Below the pieces are notes generated by a model. That model worked only from the letters and a program-made list of their open reading frames with translations, was not told where the DNA came from and searched no databases. A DNA stretch of 64,000 bases from Paenibacillus marchantiophytorum (GTDB taxonomy: Bacteria; Bacillota; Bacilli; Paenibacillales; NBRC-103111), in NCBI RefSeq assembly GCF_014640555.1, contig NZ_BMHE01000005.1:186001-250000 (forward strand). The letters run 5' to 3'. Both the position numbers and the translations under genes were made by a program. How positions within the stretch are numbered: the stretch's first letter is position 1; each line of letters begins with the position of its first letter. This document shows positions 27,151 through 36,573 of the stretch, piece after piece.

Positions 27151-27432
27151 TTACACCCCGCTTACTAAGCGATCAAGCGTACCGTCCGCTTCTTCCTCCG
27201 CTTGAAAAGCTTCAGATGCCATGCTGAGATTTATTTTTGCCATCTCCATATACCCACGCTGCATGGATTCGCGTAGACTGCGCTTTTTGCGTTCAATTAA
27301 ATACAGCTTCATTGCCTGGCGAATAAATTCGCTGCGATTGGAATTCTCCTTCTCGACAATTCCGTCCACTTCCTGCAACAGATTGTCAGGCAAACTAATC
27401 ATGATCCTTTTCGTATTATGCGCATTGCTCAC
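27151..27432 (-). CDS. ndoAI: EndoAI antitoxin, ribbon-helix-helix
   Basis: A 93-aa MazE-role antitoxin of the CopG/RHH type, the same length as B. subtilis EndoAI. GTG 27432 is chosen because GGGGGTG lies 7 nt upstream; the longer frame adds 11 unlikely residues. The N-terminus RIMISLPDNLLQEVDG forms the RHH strand and helix, and the C-terminus keeps MRRGYMEMAKINL-like and RLVSGV segments that contact the toxin. It is co-transcribed with ndoA and probably autoregulates. Confidence 0.93.
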   Translation of the reverse strand: MSNAHNTKRIMISLPDNLLQEVDGIVEKENSNRSEFIRQAMKLYLIERKKRSLRESMQRGYMEMAKINLSMASEAFQAEEEADGTLDRLVSGV

Positions 27433-27636
27433 ACTCTCGCACCCCCAGAAACGATACAAAGACAATATTACCAGTATGTCATCTTGATAACCAATTTATA
27501 CAATAGATATATGCACCCAGTATATCAAATATGTTACATCACTGGATATAAGAATCTTACACCTAGTATTCGTGACCCTATTTCAAAAATCCTCTAAATG
27601 AACGATAAATTTTACATGGTAAATTATGCACGATCC

Positions 27637-28809
27637 TTAATAGCGATGCCGCATTAAAGGATTAATAGCATCCACACGTTCCCCGCCGCGCACATACACG
27701 CGAGCAACCCGATGCGAAATCATACAAATAACTTCATAATTAATCGTCCCCAGCTGAAGCGCCACATCCTCCACGGAAATACGCTCTCCATCCTGCTCTC
27801 CAATGAGTACAACCTCATCGAGCGCTTGCACATCTGGCACGTCAGAGACATGAATCATACATTGATCCATACAAATTCTGCCTACAATCGGAACCCTTTT
27901 TCCGCGAACCAGAACCTCGGCTTTGCCCGACAGCATACGTGAATAACCATCCGCATAGCCGATCGGCAGCGTTCCAATGCGCTCTTCACCTTGCGTATGA
28001 TAAATCGTCCCATAACTTACACCCGAACCAGGGGGCAGCGTTTTGAGATGAACAATCCCCGTTTTGAGACTTAGCACAGGTTTTAACGCAATTTTGGTTT
28101 GGTCCACATCTTCTGACGGGTACAACCCATACATCGAAATTCCGAGCCGTACCATGGAATACGTTAATCCCGGCAAATCAATCGCGGCCGCGCTATTCCC
28201 AGCATGAATATAAGGAAATGCTACACCTTTATCCGTAAAATAACTCACAATCCGCTCAAAACGGCGGTATTGCTCCCATGTATACGTTTTATCCACCTCA
28301 TCCGCATTCGCGTAATGAGTGAACAACCCTTCAACTTCCACATTGGTCAGCGTCAAAGCTTCCTCGATAAAAGGTATCGCATCCGCTTCCGTATGCAAGC
28401 CAAGCCGACCCATACCCGTGTCCAGTTTAATATGGATTTTCAGCTTCTTCTGATTCTGTTGTTCCTGCAGCTCTTTGAGAACATCATGACTATAAACAGC
28501 AATCGTTACATCCAGTTCGCGGGCTTTCTCCACCCCTTCTGGCGGCGTATACCCTAGAACCAGAATCGGCGCTGTAATACCGGCATTCCTTAGCTCGAGC
28601 GCTTCATCAAAAAACGCCACACCTAAGTAATCCACACCGGCCGCGATAACCTCTTTGGATACTTCAACTGCCCCGTGTCCGTATGCATCCGCTTTAACGA
28701 CTGCCATCTGTTTCATTCCTGCCGGCAGTACCTTCTGAAAACCTTCAATGTTGCTTCGCAGAGCATCCAAAGAAATTTCAACCCACGTAGGACGATAAAA
28801 AGCATCCAC
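27637..28809 (-). CDS. alr: Alanine racemase
   Basis: PLP enzyme that interconverts L- and D-alanine for peptidoglycan, 390 aa. Lys39 in AVVKADAYGHG is the PLP lysine. The second catalytic base is the Tyr in GSGVSYG. The C-terminal beta domain contains GRICMDQCMIHV. The GTG start 28809 follows AGAGGTG at 7 nt. It precedes ndoAI-ndoA with a ~200-bp gap that shows no clear terminator, so it may be partly co-transcribed. Confidence 0.96.
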   Translation of the reverse strand: MDAFYRPTWVEISLDALRSNIEGFQKVLPAGMKQMAVVKADAYGHGAVEVSKEVIAAGVDYLGVAFFDEALELRNAGITAPILVLGYTPPEGVEKARELDVTIAVYSHDVLKELQEQQNQKKLKIHIKLDTGMGRLGLHTEADAIPFIEEALTLTNVEVEGLFTHYANADEVDKTYTWEQYRRFERIVSYFTDKGVAFPYIHAGNSAAAIDLPGLTYSMVRLGISMYGLYPSEDVDQTKIALKPVLSLKTGIVHLKTLPPGSGVSYGTIYHTQGEERIGTLPIGYADGYSRMLSGKAEVLVRGKRVPIVGRICMDQCMIHVSDVPDVQALDEVVLIGEQDGERISVEDVALQLGTINYEVICMISHRVARVYVRGGERVDAINPLMRHRY

Positions 28810-28960
28810 TAGCGTTCACCTCTTTTTTCCAAATGCAATGGACAAGGGAAGGCCCGCTCCTTCCGAGCAGGACTCCCCCCTCCCTCATTTCATACCAGTC
28901 AAACTAATAAACCTATGTTAATCCGAATCACAAAAAACTGTCAACCTTGCTTTCAGCTGA

Positions 28961-30337
28961 TTACAGACAGCACTTCTTGTATTTCTTCCCGCTACCGCAC
29001 GGGCATGGATCATTCCGGCCGATTTTGTTTGTAACGGGGATAGCCTGAGGCGCAGCAGCCAGAGGAAGGCTTCCGATGAGGGGCGTTTTCTTCGGTTCTG
29101 TGGCTTCTTTTCCAGCAAAATGACGGAACACCCGGTTGCCTGCCTCCGTTGTTGCCATGACAATCGGTGTTCTTTGAAATGCGTACTTAATTTCCGATTC
29201 CGCCGGAAACGTCGCTGTGAGCAAATCAAAACGTGTCAAAATAGACACCAGACACATCAAGAACAAATCAGCACCGTATTCAACGATTTTGCCGGATCTT
29301 GTGTGCCGTTTCCACTCTTGGTCAACATTCTGATCCTGACCTACTGCCCAGTCTGCCAAAACACTTGCGATCCCTTTTCTGCCTGTCTGGTATATAGGAC
29401 TACCCGCTTCATTCGTTTCTTGCAAATTCACCCACTGCACTTTGTTCCAAAGTGTATCCAAGAGGACTGCCGTCTGCTCCTGCTCTGTTAGAGCCAGATA
29501 ACTTGAAAGTTGGTGGGTTGTCGAAGCTTTCTGCTTGCTATCATCTAGCAACCCCAGTTCCACCGCCACATAGAAAAAAAACTGAAACAACGGCATCTGA
29601 TCTTGATTCAGTGTCGGTTTGTAGAACAGCTGCCAATTCAGCTCTTCATCAATCTCTTTCCAGAAGCTCCGCGGCAAATGCTTGCGGGCTGTCGTTAACT
29701 TCGTGTTTTTCGTCGTTTGCAGCATCGCCAAAAAAGCTTGAAAATCACTAACAATTTTGGGAACTGCGATAGTCCCATCCGTCCAAAGCCCGAGCAGCTT
29801 TTGGTTAACTGCAATAGGCTTTACTAATTGAAGCTTCACTGGTGCTACTGCTTCTTCTCGATTTAAATAAGCCGCAATATCATTGGATTGAGACCATTTG
29901 AATAGCTTTGCTTCACTATGAGCATCCATGTATTGGTCAAATCGTTCTGTAAAGTAGGCCTTATGTTTGCAAACCTCCAGCACTTCTGCACATTGGTCTG
30001 GTGATATTCTTCCATTTGCCTTAAGGAATTGCGCCCACTTTTTGATAGACGGCAGATAGCTGATAATATCAGATTTTGAGCTATTCATCATTTTACTGAT
30101 ATAGAAATAGCCCAGGAATTCTACAATTGCTTCACCCGTTAACGACTCGTAATCAAATTCATAGCGGATGAAAAACTCCGTCGTCAGGAAATCGATGTTA
30201 CGCAAATGCTTCCGAATCGTTTCTTGTTTTAATTTACCTTCATTCGTCAATTCGTTGTTGAACAAATCTAACTCATCTTGCCAGAATTGCACTTCTTCTT
30301 CCCATGTTAAATCCGTTGTTTTTTTCATCAAAGACAC
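28961..30337 (-). CDS. SEC-C motif protein of unknown function
   Basis: A 458-aa cytoplasmic protein ending in a SEC-C zinc-binding motif (GRNDPCPCGSGKKYKKCC), the same metal-binding tail found at the end of SecA. The rest is helix-rich without recognisable catalytic motifs; it contains no signal peptide or membrane segment. It is interposed between the YdcC-like lipoprotein gene and alr, which are adjacent in B. subtilis. An extended -10 (TGGTATAAT) lies upstream at about 30364-30372. Function not known. Confidence 0.8.
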   Translation of the reverse strand: MSLMKKTTDLTWEEEVQFWQDELDLFNNELTNEGKLKQETIRKHLRNIDFLTTEFFIRYEFDYESLTGEAIVEFLGYFYISKMMNSSKSDIISYLPSIKKWAQFLKANGRISPDQCAEVLEVCKHKAYFTERFDQYMDAHSEAKLFKWSQSNDIAAYLNREEAVAPVKLQLVKPIAVNQKLLGLWTDGTIAVPKIVSDFQAFLAMLQTTKNTKLTTARKHLPRSFWKEIDEELNWQLFYKPTLNQDQMPLFQFFFYVAVELGLLDDSKQKASTTHQLSSYLALTEQEQTAVLLDTLWNKVQWVNLQETNEAGSPIYQTGRKGIASVLADWAVGQDQNVDQEWKRHTRSGKIVEYGADLFLMCLVSILTRFDLLTATFPAESEIKYAFQRTPIVMATTEAGNRVFRHFAGKEATEPKKTPLIGSLPLAAAPQAIPVTNKIGRNDPCPCGSGKKYKKCCL

Positions 30338-30370
30338 TCCAATACCGGTTTACTCAAAATTACATTATAC

Positions 30371-30396
30371 CAAAAAAACTCCCATTAGGGGGAGTT
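30371..30396 (-). terminator. Terminator upstream of the SEC-C gene
   Basis: On the minus strand AACTCCC and GGGAGTT pair around six bases and are followed by TTTTTTGG. A second hairpin lies 33 bp upstream, so the lipoprotein transcript has two terminators. Confidence 0.7.
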
Positions 30397-30428
30397 GGTT
30401 AAATCTTCTTGTTCTTACCAATTAAAAT

Positions 30429-30467
30429 AAGGGAAGACACCTGCCCTAATTGAACAGTGCTTCCCTT
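30429..30467. terminator. Hairpin after the lipoprotein gene
   Basis: AAGGGAAG-CAC and GTG-CTTCCCTT pair around about 16 bases. The T run is stronger on the plus side (TTTTT) than on the minus side (ATTTTAAT), but the gene that ends here (30481) is on the minus strand. Confidence 0.6.
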
Positions 30468-30480
30468 TTTGAATACACTT

Positions 30481-31653
30481 CTATTTCCCAGACTGACCCT
30501 CAGTCGTCATCGCGACTTTAATCATTTCACTCGTAGGCAGATCACCTGTGGATAAGCGGAACTCAACCCCATCATTCGTCCAAGTGAGCGTCTTCTTCGC
30601 GTCCCCTGTGATCACACCGATCGTGAATCCTAGATCCACAATATCGCCAGGTTGCAAAGATACGGACTTGGCTTGCGGCCTTACTTCAACAATACTGAAG
30701 CTATACTTCCCTTTATATCTCAAAAGGACAGCAGCATCCTCACCTAACTTCATATCCGTGATGTCCTGCTTCACCACATCTTTGGGCAAATAGGACGGCT
30801 CAATGATACCGATCGTTTGCGGTTTGCTCGCCGCGGCATTCGACTTCGTCGTATCCGCTTTAGTCGTTGCCTTCTGACCATTTTGACCTGCTGCTTGATC
30901 GGATTGGCCGCCAGTAGCAGTCAAGTTTTTGTCTGTGACAGACTTCTCACCAGTTGCCGGATGATTCGCATCCGATAAGGCCACATCTGCCATCGTTGGC
31001 AGTGTGCTCATATTCCAGCTGGTCATATTGCGCTCCATTTGGAAATAATCCTTATCGAACTTGGCGTCGAACTCAAAATGCGAGAAACTCACCTGCACCA
31101 GCACATTTTGGTTCGCATCCGAAACTTGAACCTGCTTAGGCGCTAATGTTTTCTTATTCAGCCAAATTTTCTGGCGGGACAGCTGCTCATTCTGATAATT
31201 GGCCGCTACATCGAACACATAAGCATCATTGTCCGTTGTAAACTGACGATCCTTATCGGCGATAATGCTCTTCGCCAAAGATTGGAACAAGTACACTTGT
31301 CCTTGATTCTCCGGCCAATCGCTTTGGAATCGGAAGCTTTTCTTCAAATGCGGTGTTAGTACGAACACACCTTCCTCATTACGAAGCACAATCTGTGTGA
31401 CATCCTTCGTCGCATTCGTTAGCGAAATCCGGTAAAAATGATCAGGCGAGTAAGCCACCTCAACCTGATACTCCTGCGGCTGCTGCCCTGTGTTCAGTAT
31501 CATGCTACCAGAAGCCTGATAGCTGTTCGCTTTACTGATCACATGATCCAAATCCTTTACGATAGATCCTGCATCTTTCTTGCCCATCCCGCATCCTGCG
31601 AGAACCAATGCTAAGCACATCACCACTGCTACCATCCATGTGACCCGGCGCAT
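30481..31653 (-). CDS. YdcC/GerS-like lipoprotein with LolA-like fold
   Basis: A 390-aa predicted lipoprotein with lipobox LVLAGC (Cys21). The N-terminal half resembles the LolA/LolB-like family of sporulation proteins such as YdcC: SYQASGSMILNTGQ, VLRNEEGVFVLTPHLKKSF and KIWLNKKTLAPKQVQV. A Gln/Lys/Thr-rich linker (about 228-270) separates it from a C-terminal domain (about 275-385). In B. subtilis the ydcC gene is next to alr; here the SEC-C gene lies between them. GerS in clostridia acts in spore cortex hydrolysis, but function here is inferred only. Confidence 0.8.
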   Translation of the reverse strand: MRRVTWMVAVVMCLALVLAGCGMGKKDAGSIVKDLDHVISKANSYQASGSMILNTGQQPQEYQVEVAYSPDHFYRISLTNATKDVTQIVLRNEEGVFVLTPHLKKSFRFQSDWPENQGQVYLFQSLAKSIIADKDRQFTTDNDAYVFDVAANYQNEQLSRQKIWLNKKTLAPKQVQVSDANQNVLVQVSFSHFEFDAKFDKDYFQMERNMTSWNMSTLPTMADVALSDANHPATGEKSVTDKNLTATGGQSDQAAGQNGQKATTKADTTKSNAAASKPQTIGIIEPSYLPKDVVKQDITDMKLGEDAAVLLRYKGKYSFSIVEVRPQAKSVSLQPGDIVDLGFTIGVITGDAKKTLTWTNDGVEFRLSTGDLPTSEMIKVAMTTEGQSGK

Positions 31654-31872
31654 TCGATCATCCCCTCACTCATGATTAACATCAACATAGTACATGCATA
31701 TGAGGGGACTTGGCCGATTATGCAGACGAGTTGGGGCTTGGCTAAATTTAGTCGGACCGATGAAATATTTAGCATTTTCAGCGCTCATTCAGCTTGTGTA
31801 CATTATTTATTCACACTTTTCTGGCACGATGGACTGTAAAGGTAAGTATCTATGAACCGGAGGAGTTTATTT

Positions 31873-32952
31873 TTGAATCCAAATCAAAGAATTGTACTTC
31901 AAGCCTCACGAGGAGCGGCGGCCTTTTTTGTCTTGCTGTTCCATACATCAGCCATGTCATTCAAGTACTTTCACTACGATTTTCTGGGAATCAGCGGCAT
32001 CGGGCGATCCGGTGGTGTTGACTTCTTTTTCCTGCTCACAGGATTTCTGCTCTATCATACATATGGACATAAAATCGGAACTAAAATGACCGTTATTCCC
32101 TTTTTGACGAATCGACTAATCCGCATTTATCCTTTCTACTGGTTAATTACACTCATCGTCTTACCCGTTTATTTTGTGGTGCCTAGTTTTGGTTATGGCT
32201 ATGAAACCTACAAAGATACAATCATCAAATCGCTCCTGCTTCTGCCTCAAACACACGGGCCTGTTCTACCTGTCGCTTGGTCGTTAAGCTATTTTGTTCT
32301 CTTTTATGTGATTTTCAGTTTTCTCATGGCCATTGGCAAAAAGCCCGCAAAAATCTTTGCAGGCTTATGGCTGCTATTAACAATCTGTCATGTCTTCCAC
32401 GTTCCTATCCTTGGTGCCGATATGGATCGTCATGTGTATTTAAATTTTATTTTTAGCGAAGTTAATTTGGAATTCATTGCAGGCTGCCTACTGGCCAAAT
32501 GGGTACAGCATCATAAAACTAGGTACTATACATTTTTCATTATTGTAGGGGCATTGGGTTTCTTCTTCATATGGGTCAACAACATGTACAATCTCATCAT
32601 GTATCATAATTACCTGTTCTACATTATCCCAGCTGTGCTAGTGCTACTAGGCGCTTCATCCATACCAGAAAAATCACAGCTTCCAACCTGGGTACAGCAT
32701 TTAAATAAATTGGGAAATGCTTCGTATACAATCTTGCTTACGCATCTCATTTTCATTTCCATTCTAATGAAATTAAGTGTTGCTACACATCTAGTGGACT
32801 ATATCGGCTTCTTCTTTACTGCTTTACTTGTGGTGGCACTGACCATTCCCTTGTGTTACATCGTATACAGTCTGGCTGAAAAACAGCTAGTTGCAGGGCT
32901 CAAAAACGCTATGAATTCAAAGCCTGCTAAATCATCAGTCCCCATCTCATAA
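31873..32952 (+). CDS. Membrane acyltransferase, family 3
   Basis: A 359-aa multi-spanning protein (about ten helices) of the Acyl_transf_3 family that O-acetylates or acylates surface polymers and small molecules. The family opening LQASRGAAAFFVLLFHTSAM (conserved Arg and His) and GRSGGVDFFFLLTGFLLY are visible. I place the start at TTG 31873, 8 nt after GGAGGAG; an ATG at 31852 lies before that ribosome site. It is a single plus-strand gene next to the polysaccharide cluster, so it could modify its product. Confidence 0.85.
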   Translation: MNPNQRIVLQASRGAAAFFVLLFHTSAMSFKYFHYDFLGISGIGRSGGVDFFFLLTGFLLYHTYGHKIGTKMTVIPFLTNRLIRIYPFYWLITLIVLPVYFVVPSFGYGYETYKDTIIKSLLLLPQTHGPVLPVAWSLSYFVLFYVIFSFLMAIGKKPAKIFAGLWLLLTICHVFHVPILGADMDRHVYLNFIFSEVNLEFIAGCLLAKWVQHHKTRYYTFFIIVGALGFFFIWVNNMYNLIMYHNYLFYIIPAVLVLLGASSIPEKSQLPTWVQHLNKLGNASYTILLTHLIFISILMKLSVATHLVDYIGFFFTALLVVALTIPLCYIVYSLAEKQLVAGLKNAMNSKPAKSSVPIS

Positions 32953-32954
32953 TA

Positions 32955-32991
32955 AAAAGGCGACAACGGCTGCTTGCCAATGTCGCCTTTT
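32955..32991. terminator. Bidirectional terminator
   Basis: AAAAGGCGACA and TGTCGCCTTTT form a perfect 11-bp stem between two convergent genes, with A and T runs on both sides. It touches the stop codon of the minus-strand small gene. Confidence 0.9.
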
Positions 32992-33163
32992 ATTTGACTA
33001 TCCTTTCCAGACATTTTTCCATAGAAGACATACGCTCTTCCATATTACTCATGCGCCGATCCATGCTGTCCAATCGATCTCTGATGACCTTCACATCTGC
33101 ACCTATCTCATTGATCCTTCCGAGCATAGCGCTTAGGAACTCACGATCTGTCAATTCAGCCAT
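32990..33163 (-). CDS. Small coiled-coil protein
   Basis: A 57-aa hydrophilic protein from ATG 33163, which follows GGAGG at 7 nt. The second half is a heptad-like helix (VIRDRLDSMDRRMSNMEERM) with Met/Leu in a and d positions, so it probably oligomerises. No family is recognised. It ends at the bidirectional terminator. Confidence 0.65.
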   Translation of the reverse strand: MAELTDREFLSAMLGRINEIGADVKVIRDRLDSMDRRMSNMEERMSSMEKCLERIVK

Positions 33164-33230
33164 GACACAACCTCCAAGCCATAAGAAGTTTTCTTCTTTC
33201 ATTATAGCTTAGATTTCGCTCAAATCCATG

Positions 33231-33776
33231 CTAGAAATTAATGTCCGCATCCTTCAGAAGCGGGTGCTTCCCGTCCTTATCCGACAAAATCGGATGAGCC
33301 GTGGGCCAATCAATACCAATCGCCGGGTCGCTCCACAGGATACCCCGATCATTTTCCGGAGAGTAATACTCATCCACTTTATACAGCACCTGCGTTTGAG
33401 GCTCGATCGTGCAAAAACCATGAGCAAACCCTTGAGGAACAAGCAACTGCCGCTTATTCTCCTCACTTAGCACGACCCCTACCCACTGGCCGAACGTAGC
33501 GGAGCTTTTACGAATATCAACCGCCACATCATAGATCGCCCCGCTCACAACTCGGATCAGCTTCGTTTGTGCCCTTGGATTTAACTGATAATGAAGCCCC
33601 CGCAGCACGCCTACATCCTTCGACAAAGAATGATTATCTTGGACAAAAGCAATGTCGATTCCTTGCTCGGCCATTTTCAATCGATGATAACTTTCCATAA
33701 AAAAACCCCGATGATCCCCATATACATCTGGTTCAACAATAAGCAGCCCATCCAGTTTCGTAGGTACAACCTTCAT
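33231..33776 (-). CDS. rfbC: dTDP-4-dehydrorhamnose 3,5-epimerase (second copy)
   Basis: RmlC enzyme of 181 aa that epimerises C3 and C5 of dTDP-4-keto-6-deoxyglucose in dTDP-L-rhamnose synthesis. ATG 33776 follows AGAGGTG at 8 nt; the open frame goes further but into a terminator. The cupin core includes GDHRGFFMESYH, FVQDNHSLS with the active-site His, GVLRGLHYQ and GFAHGF. It is closely similar to the copy at 39701-40267 but stands apart from rfbABD, 6 kb away, at the end of the cluster. It may be a duplicate left by cluster rearrangement. Confidence 0.93.
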   Translation of the reverse strand: MKVVPTKLDGLLIVEPDVYGDHRGFFMESYHRLKMAEQGIDIAFVQDNHSLSKDVGVLRGLHYQLNPRAQTKLIRVVSGAIYDVAVDIRKSSATFGQWVGVVLSEENKRQLLVPQGFAHGFCTIEPQTQVLYKVDEYYSPENDRGILWSDPAIGIDWPTAHPILSDKDGKHPLLKDADINF

Positions 33777-33849
33777 TCGCTTAATCACCTCTATTGCCAA
33801 CATATGCGTCCTCCGCTCAAACTGTCTCGGACAGACACCCCATCCAAAC

Positions 33850-33891
33850 CAAAAAGACTGCCAGGAGCTTTTCACAGCACCAGCAGCCTCT
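33850..33891 (-). terminator. Terminator after the 41-aa membrane protein gene
   Basis: On the minus strand AGGCTGCT and GGCAGTCT pair (with wobble pairs) and are followed by TTTTTGG, between the small membrane protein and rfbC. Confidence 0.55.
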
Positions 33892-33910
33892 TTTATGAAT
33901 CAAACCTGAT

Positions 33911-34036
33911 TTACCACATATACACGATGCCTGCAATTATGCCGACCCAGATCAGGGAGCCGAACAGCACACCAACAATCAAGCCTTTGCCGACCGACAA
34001 ATGGTCTTCTTGGTAAGCGTCTTCATGATCGAACAT
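33911..34036 (-). CDS. Short single-span membrane protein
   Basis: A 41-aa frame, MFDHEDAYQEDHLSVGKG then a hydrophobic helix (LIVGVLFGSLIWVGIIAGI) and the end VYMW. GGGGAGG sits 7 nt before ATG 34036 and a terminator follows. The strong ribosome site, the acidic head and the clean membrane helix argue for a real gene. No family is recognised. Confidence 0.6.
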   Translation of the reverse strand: MFDHEDAYQEDHLSVGKGLIVGVLFGSLIWVGIIAGIVYMW

Positions 34037-34119
34037 ACCATAACCTCCCCGCATACTTAAGTATATGCATTAGTATGGGGAAGATGTTGGCGAATCATGC
34101 GGTTGCTTGGAAAAAATTT

Positions 34120-35526
34120 TTAATAGGCGTTCTTATTGATAAACCCGTTAATGATCGTTCTCCAAATAATTTTAATATCGAATAAAAAAGTCCAATTTTC
34201 AATGTAGAAAATATCATGCTTAATCCGTTCTTCGATCGACGTGTCACCACGCAGCCCATTGCTCTGCGCCCATCCGGTGATCCCCGGACGAATATGATGC
34301 TTCACCATGTACTTAGGAACCTCTTCCTTGAACTGTTCCACAAAATAAGGACGCTCCGGCCTCGGTCCCACAACACTCATATGCCCAAAAAGCACATTAA
34401 AAAACTGTGGCAGCTCATCCAGACTTGTTTTGCGCAGGAACGTTCCTACCTTCGTGCGACGCGGGTCGTTTTCAACCGTCCATTCCGTATTCGAGGCACT
34501 CTCTGCGAGCACGTTCATACTGCGGAACTTGTACATCATAAAACGTCTGCGATTGAGTCCAACGCGCTCCTGCTTAAAAATAATCGGCCCAGCCGAAGTC
34601 AGCTTAATCGCAATAATAGAGGCCAGCATCACCGGCATCGTAATAAGAATGGCCACGGAAGCAAAAATAATATCAAAAGCCCGCTTAAACAACCGATTCC
34701 TGAATTCATCCAATGGAATATCACGCACATTAATCAGCGGCATATCCGCAAAATTATCAAAATAAGGCCTAGACGGCAAGAAATCATAAAAATCCGGAAT
34801 AATAAGCGTTTTGACACCGATTTTCTCACAAACATTAATAATGCTGCCGAACTTGCGGTGAGCATCCAAAGGTAGAGCGATAATTACTTCGTCGATGATG
34901 AGATCATTCAGAATGGATTCCAGATCATCAATTTTCCCTATAATTGGCTTATAGCTCTGGTATGTTAAATCATGTTTCTCCTGATAATCATCAAGGAAAC
35001 CGACAACTTCATATCCTAACTCCGGATGCTGCTTGAGCTTCGAGTAAAATTGGCGGCCCAGGGATCCCGCACCGAGAATAAGAATGAACTGCTTGTTGTA
35101 GCCTTTTTGCCGGACGCGCTTCAGCGAAACCTTGATCATATAACGGTAGAAGCTGATGCAAAGAATATTGTTAACTAGGAACAATAACAGATAAGAACGG
35201 GAAACGTCGACCTCTTTTAAAATAAACAGAACACTTAATAGCAATAATAAACTGATGGCATGCACCTGAATAATTTTCAAAACCTCGAAGGAAAACTGCT
35301 TCCTTCTTTTGGGTGTATAAAAGTTCACCATATAACTGATCACAATAGCAATTATGGCGTAGCTTATGCTCCACATCAAATAATGCTTGAATGGCAGTGG
35401 AGGATCGAATGGAATCCATCCGCTTCTGAACTTAAGCCACCAGGAAAGTAAAAACACGAGCTGAATACATATGAAATCGGCCAGTGCATAAAGTTGGGTC
35501 AAAAAACCTTGACTCTGTCGAATCAA
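34120..35526 (-). CDS. Polyprenyl-phosphate sugar-1-phosphate transferase (priming)
   Basis: Initiating enzyme, 468 aa, that puts the first sugar phosphate on undecaprenyl phosphate. Four or five membrane helices (about 10-130) precede a CoA_binding_3-like nucleotide-binding part (ILILGAGSLGRQFYSKL) and the C-terminal PF02397 catalytic domain after another helix, with MYKFRSMNV, TSLDELPQFFNVL and VGPRPERPYF. The size and topology match WbaP/WcaJ/CpsE. TTG 35526 follows GAGGTG at 7 nt. It is adjacent to a glycosyltransferase and probably starts the cluster's polymer; whether it uses glucose or galactose cannot be read here. Confidence 0.9.
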   Translation of the reverse strand: MIRQSQGFLTQLYALADFICIQLVFLLSWWLKFRSGWIPFDPPLPFKHYLMWSISYAIIAIVISYMVNFYTPKRRKQFSFEVLKIIQVHAISLLLLLSVLFILKEVDVSRSYLLLFLVNNILCISFYRYMIKVSLKRVRQKGYNKQFILILGAGSLGRQFYSKLKQHPELGYEVVGFLDDYQEKHDLTYQSYKPIIGKIDDLESILNDLIIDEVIIALPLDAHRKFGSIINVCEKIGVKTLIIPDFYDFLPSRPYFDNFADMPLINVRDIPLDEFRNRLFKRAFDIIFASVAILITMPVMLASIIAIKLTSAGPIIFKQERVGLNRRRFMMYKFRSMNVLAESASNTEWTVENDPRRTKVGTFLRKTSLDELPQFFNVLFGHMSVVGPRPERPYFVEQFKEEVPKYMVKHHIRPGITGWAQSNGLRGDTSIEERIKHDIFYIENWTFLFDIKIIWRTIINGFINKNAY

Positions 35527-35532
35527 TGGACA

Positions 35533-36399
35533 TCACCTCGCAGGACGCAGTTTATTTCGTGCTAAAGATAGAACAAATTTCAAGCCGACGCCTAAATAGA
35601 CGATGGCATTGGTCAACCAGGAATACTTCTGTCGATAATGCTTATTGTGAAACAGGATCATTGCCCTATGGAACTCATATATGATTTTAAAAGGCTTCCT
35701 ACGACTGCTGGCGCCTTTGTGGTGAACAATGTGAGTGCGCGGATAGTAGTAATTCACCCAGCCCGCTTGTTTAATTCTATAACACCAATCTATATCCTCA
35801 CCATACATAAAAAATTCCTCATCCAGCATGCCAACCTGCTCAATCGCTTCGCGGCGAATCAACATGAAGGCTCCAACGAGCGAATCGATGGGATATTCCT
35901 CATCCGGATTCAAGTAACCGAGCTGGTACTGGTTGAAGCGCGGCTTCTTGGGAAATAACTTCGAGAAGCCAAACGCATAGTAGAAGGATGCTGAGGGCGT
36001 CGGGAAGCCCCGCTTGCAGGCTTTGTCTAGGGAACCGTCTGGCAGGACGATTTTGCAGCCGCTGGCTCCTACAGGTGGGTTCTCGTCCATGAAATGGAGC
36101 ATCGTGTCCATCGTGTCTGGTTGAACGATGGTATCGGAGTTCAAGAGCAGGACGTAGCGTCCTTTGGCGACTCGGATGCCTTGATTGTTGGCTTTGGAGA
36201 AGCCGACGTTGTCTGTGTTGGCGATAGTGACGACCTGCGGGTATTGCTCGTTGATGGCTTGGATGATGCTGTCGTTGGATGCGTTGTCGATTAGGATGAT
36301 TTCGTAGTTGTATGATGTAGACGACGAAAAAACAGATTCTAAACAAGCTAGCGTCAGTTCACGTGTTTTATAATTTAGTACAATAATACTTAAATCCAC
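35533..36399 (-). CDS. Family 2 glycosyltransferase (rhamnosyltransferase-like)
   Basis: A 288-aa GT-A fold transferase. LSIIVLNYKTRELTLACLES and EIILIDNASND form the nucleotide-binding part, LLLNSDT the DxD-like motif and GEDIDWCYRIKQAG the acceptor/catalytic region typical of WbbL-like rhamnosyltransferases. A C-terminal amphipathic segment follows. GTG 36399 has GAGG at 7 nt. It lies directly before the priming transferase gene, with a six-base gap. Donor is probably dTDP-rhamnose, by resemblance only. Confidence 0.87.
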   Translation of the reverse strand: MDLSIIVLNYKTRELTLACLESVFSSSTSYNYEIILIDNASNDSIIQAINEQYPQVVTIANTDNVGFSKANNQGIRVAKGRYVLLLNSDTIVQPDTMDTMLHFMDENPPVGASGCKIVLPDGSLDKACKRGFPTPSASFYYAFGFSKLFPKKPRFNQYQLGYLNPDEEYPIDSLVGAFMLIRREAIEQVGMLDEEFFMYGEDIDWCYRIKQAGWVNYYYPRTHIVHHKGASSRRKPFKIIYEFHRAMILFHNKHYRQKYSWLTNAIVYLGVGLKFVLSLARNKLRPAR

Positions 36400-36573
36400 T
36401 TGAAAACCTCATTTAAATTGATTTCGTTACTTTGATTATAACATGGGAGAATTAATGTGGTGAAATTTTAATTATTTTCCGTTAATTTAATCGGAATAAG
36501 GTTTTTAGTCATTGCTGTATGTTAAATACAATTTTTCTAGGATATAATTAGAATAAGAACTGGAGGTGTCTCC

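Noticed and set aside
26797..27432. ndoAI/ndoA as a mobile toxin-antitoxin module
   Set aside because: Position next to alr is the conserved chromosomal site in Bacillales, so nothing suggests recent transfer.
29452..29751. Plus-strand frames opposite the SEC-C gene
   Set aside because: Shadow frames with no ribosome site; the minus-strand SEC-C gene ends in an intact motif.
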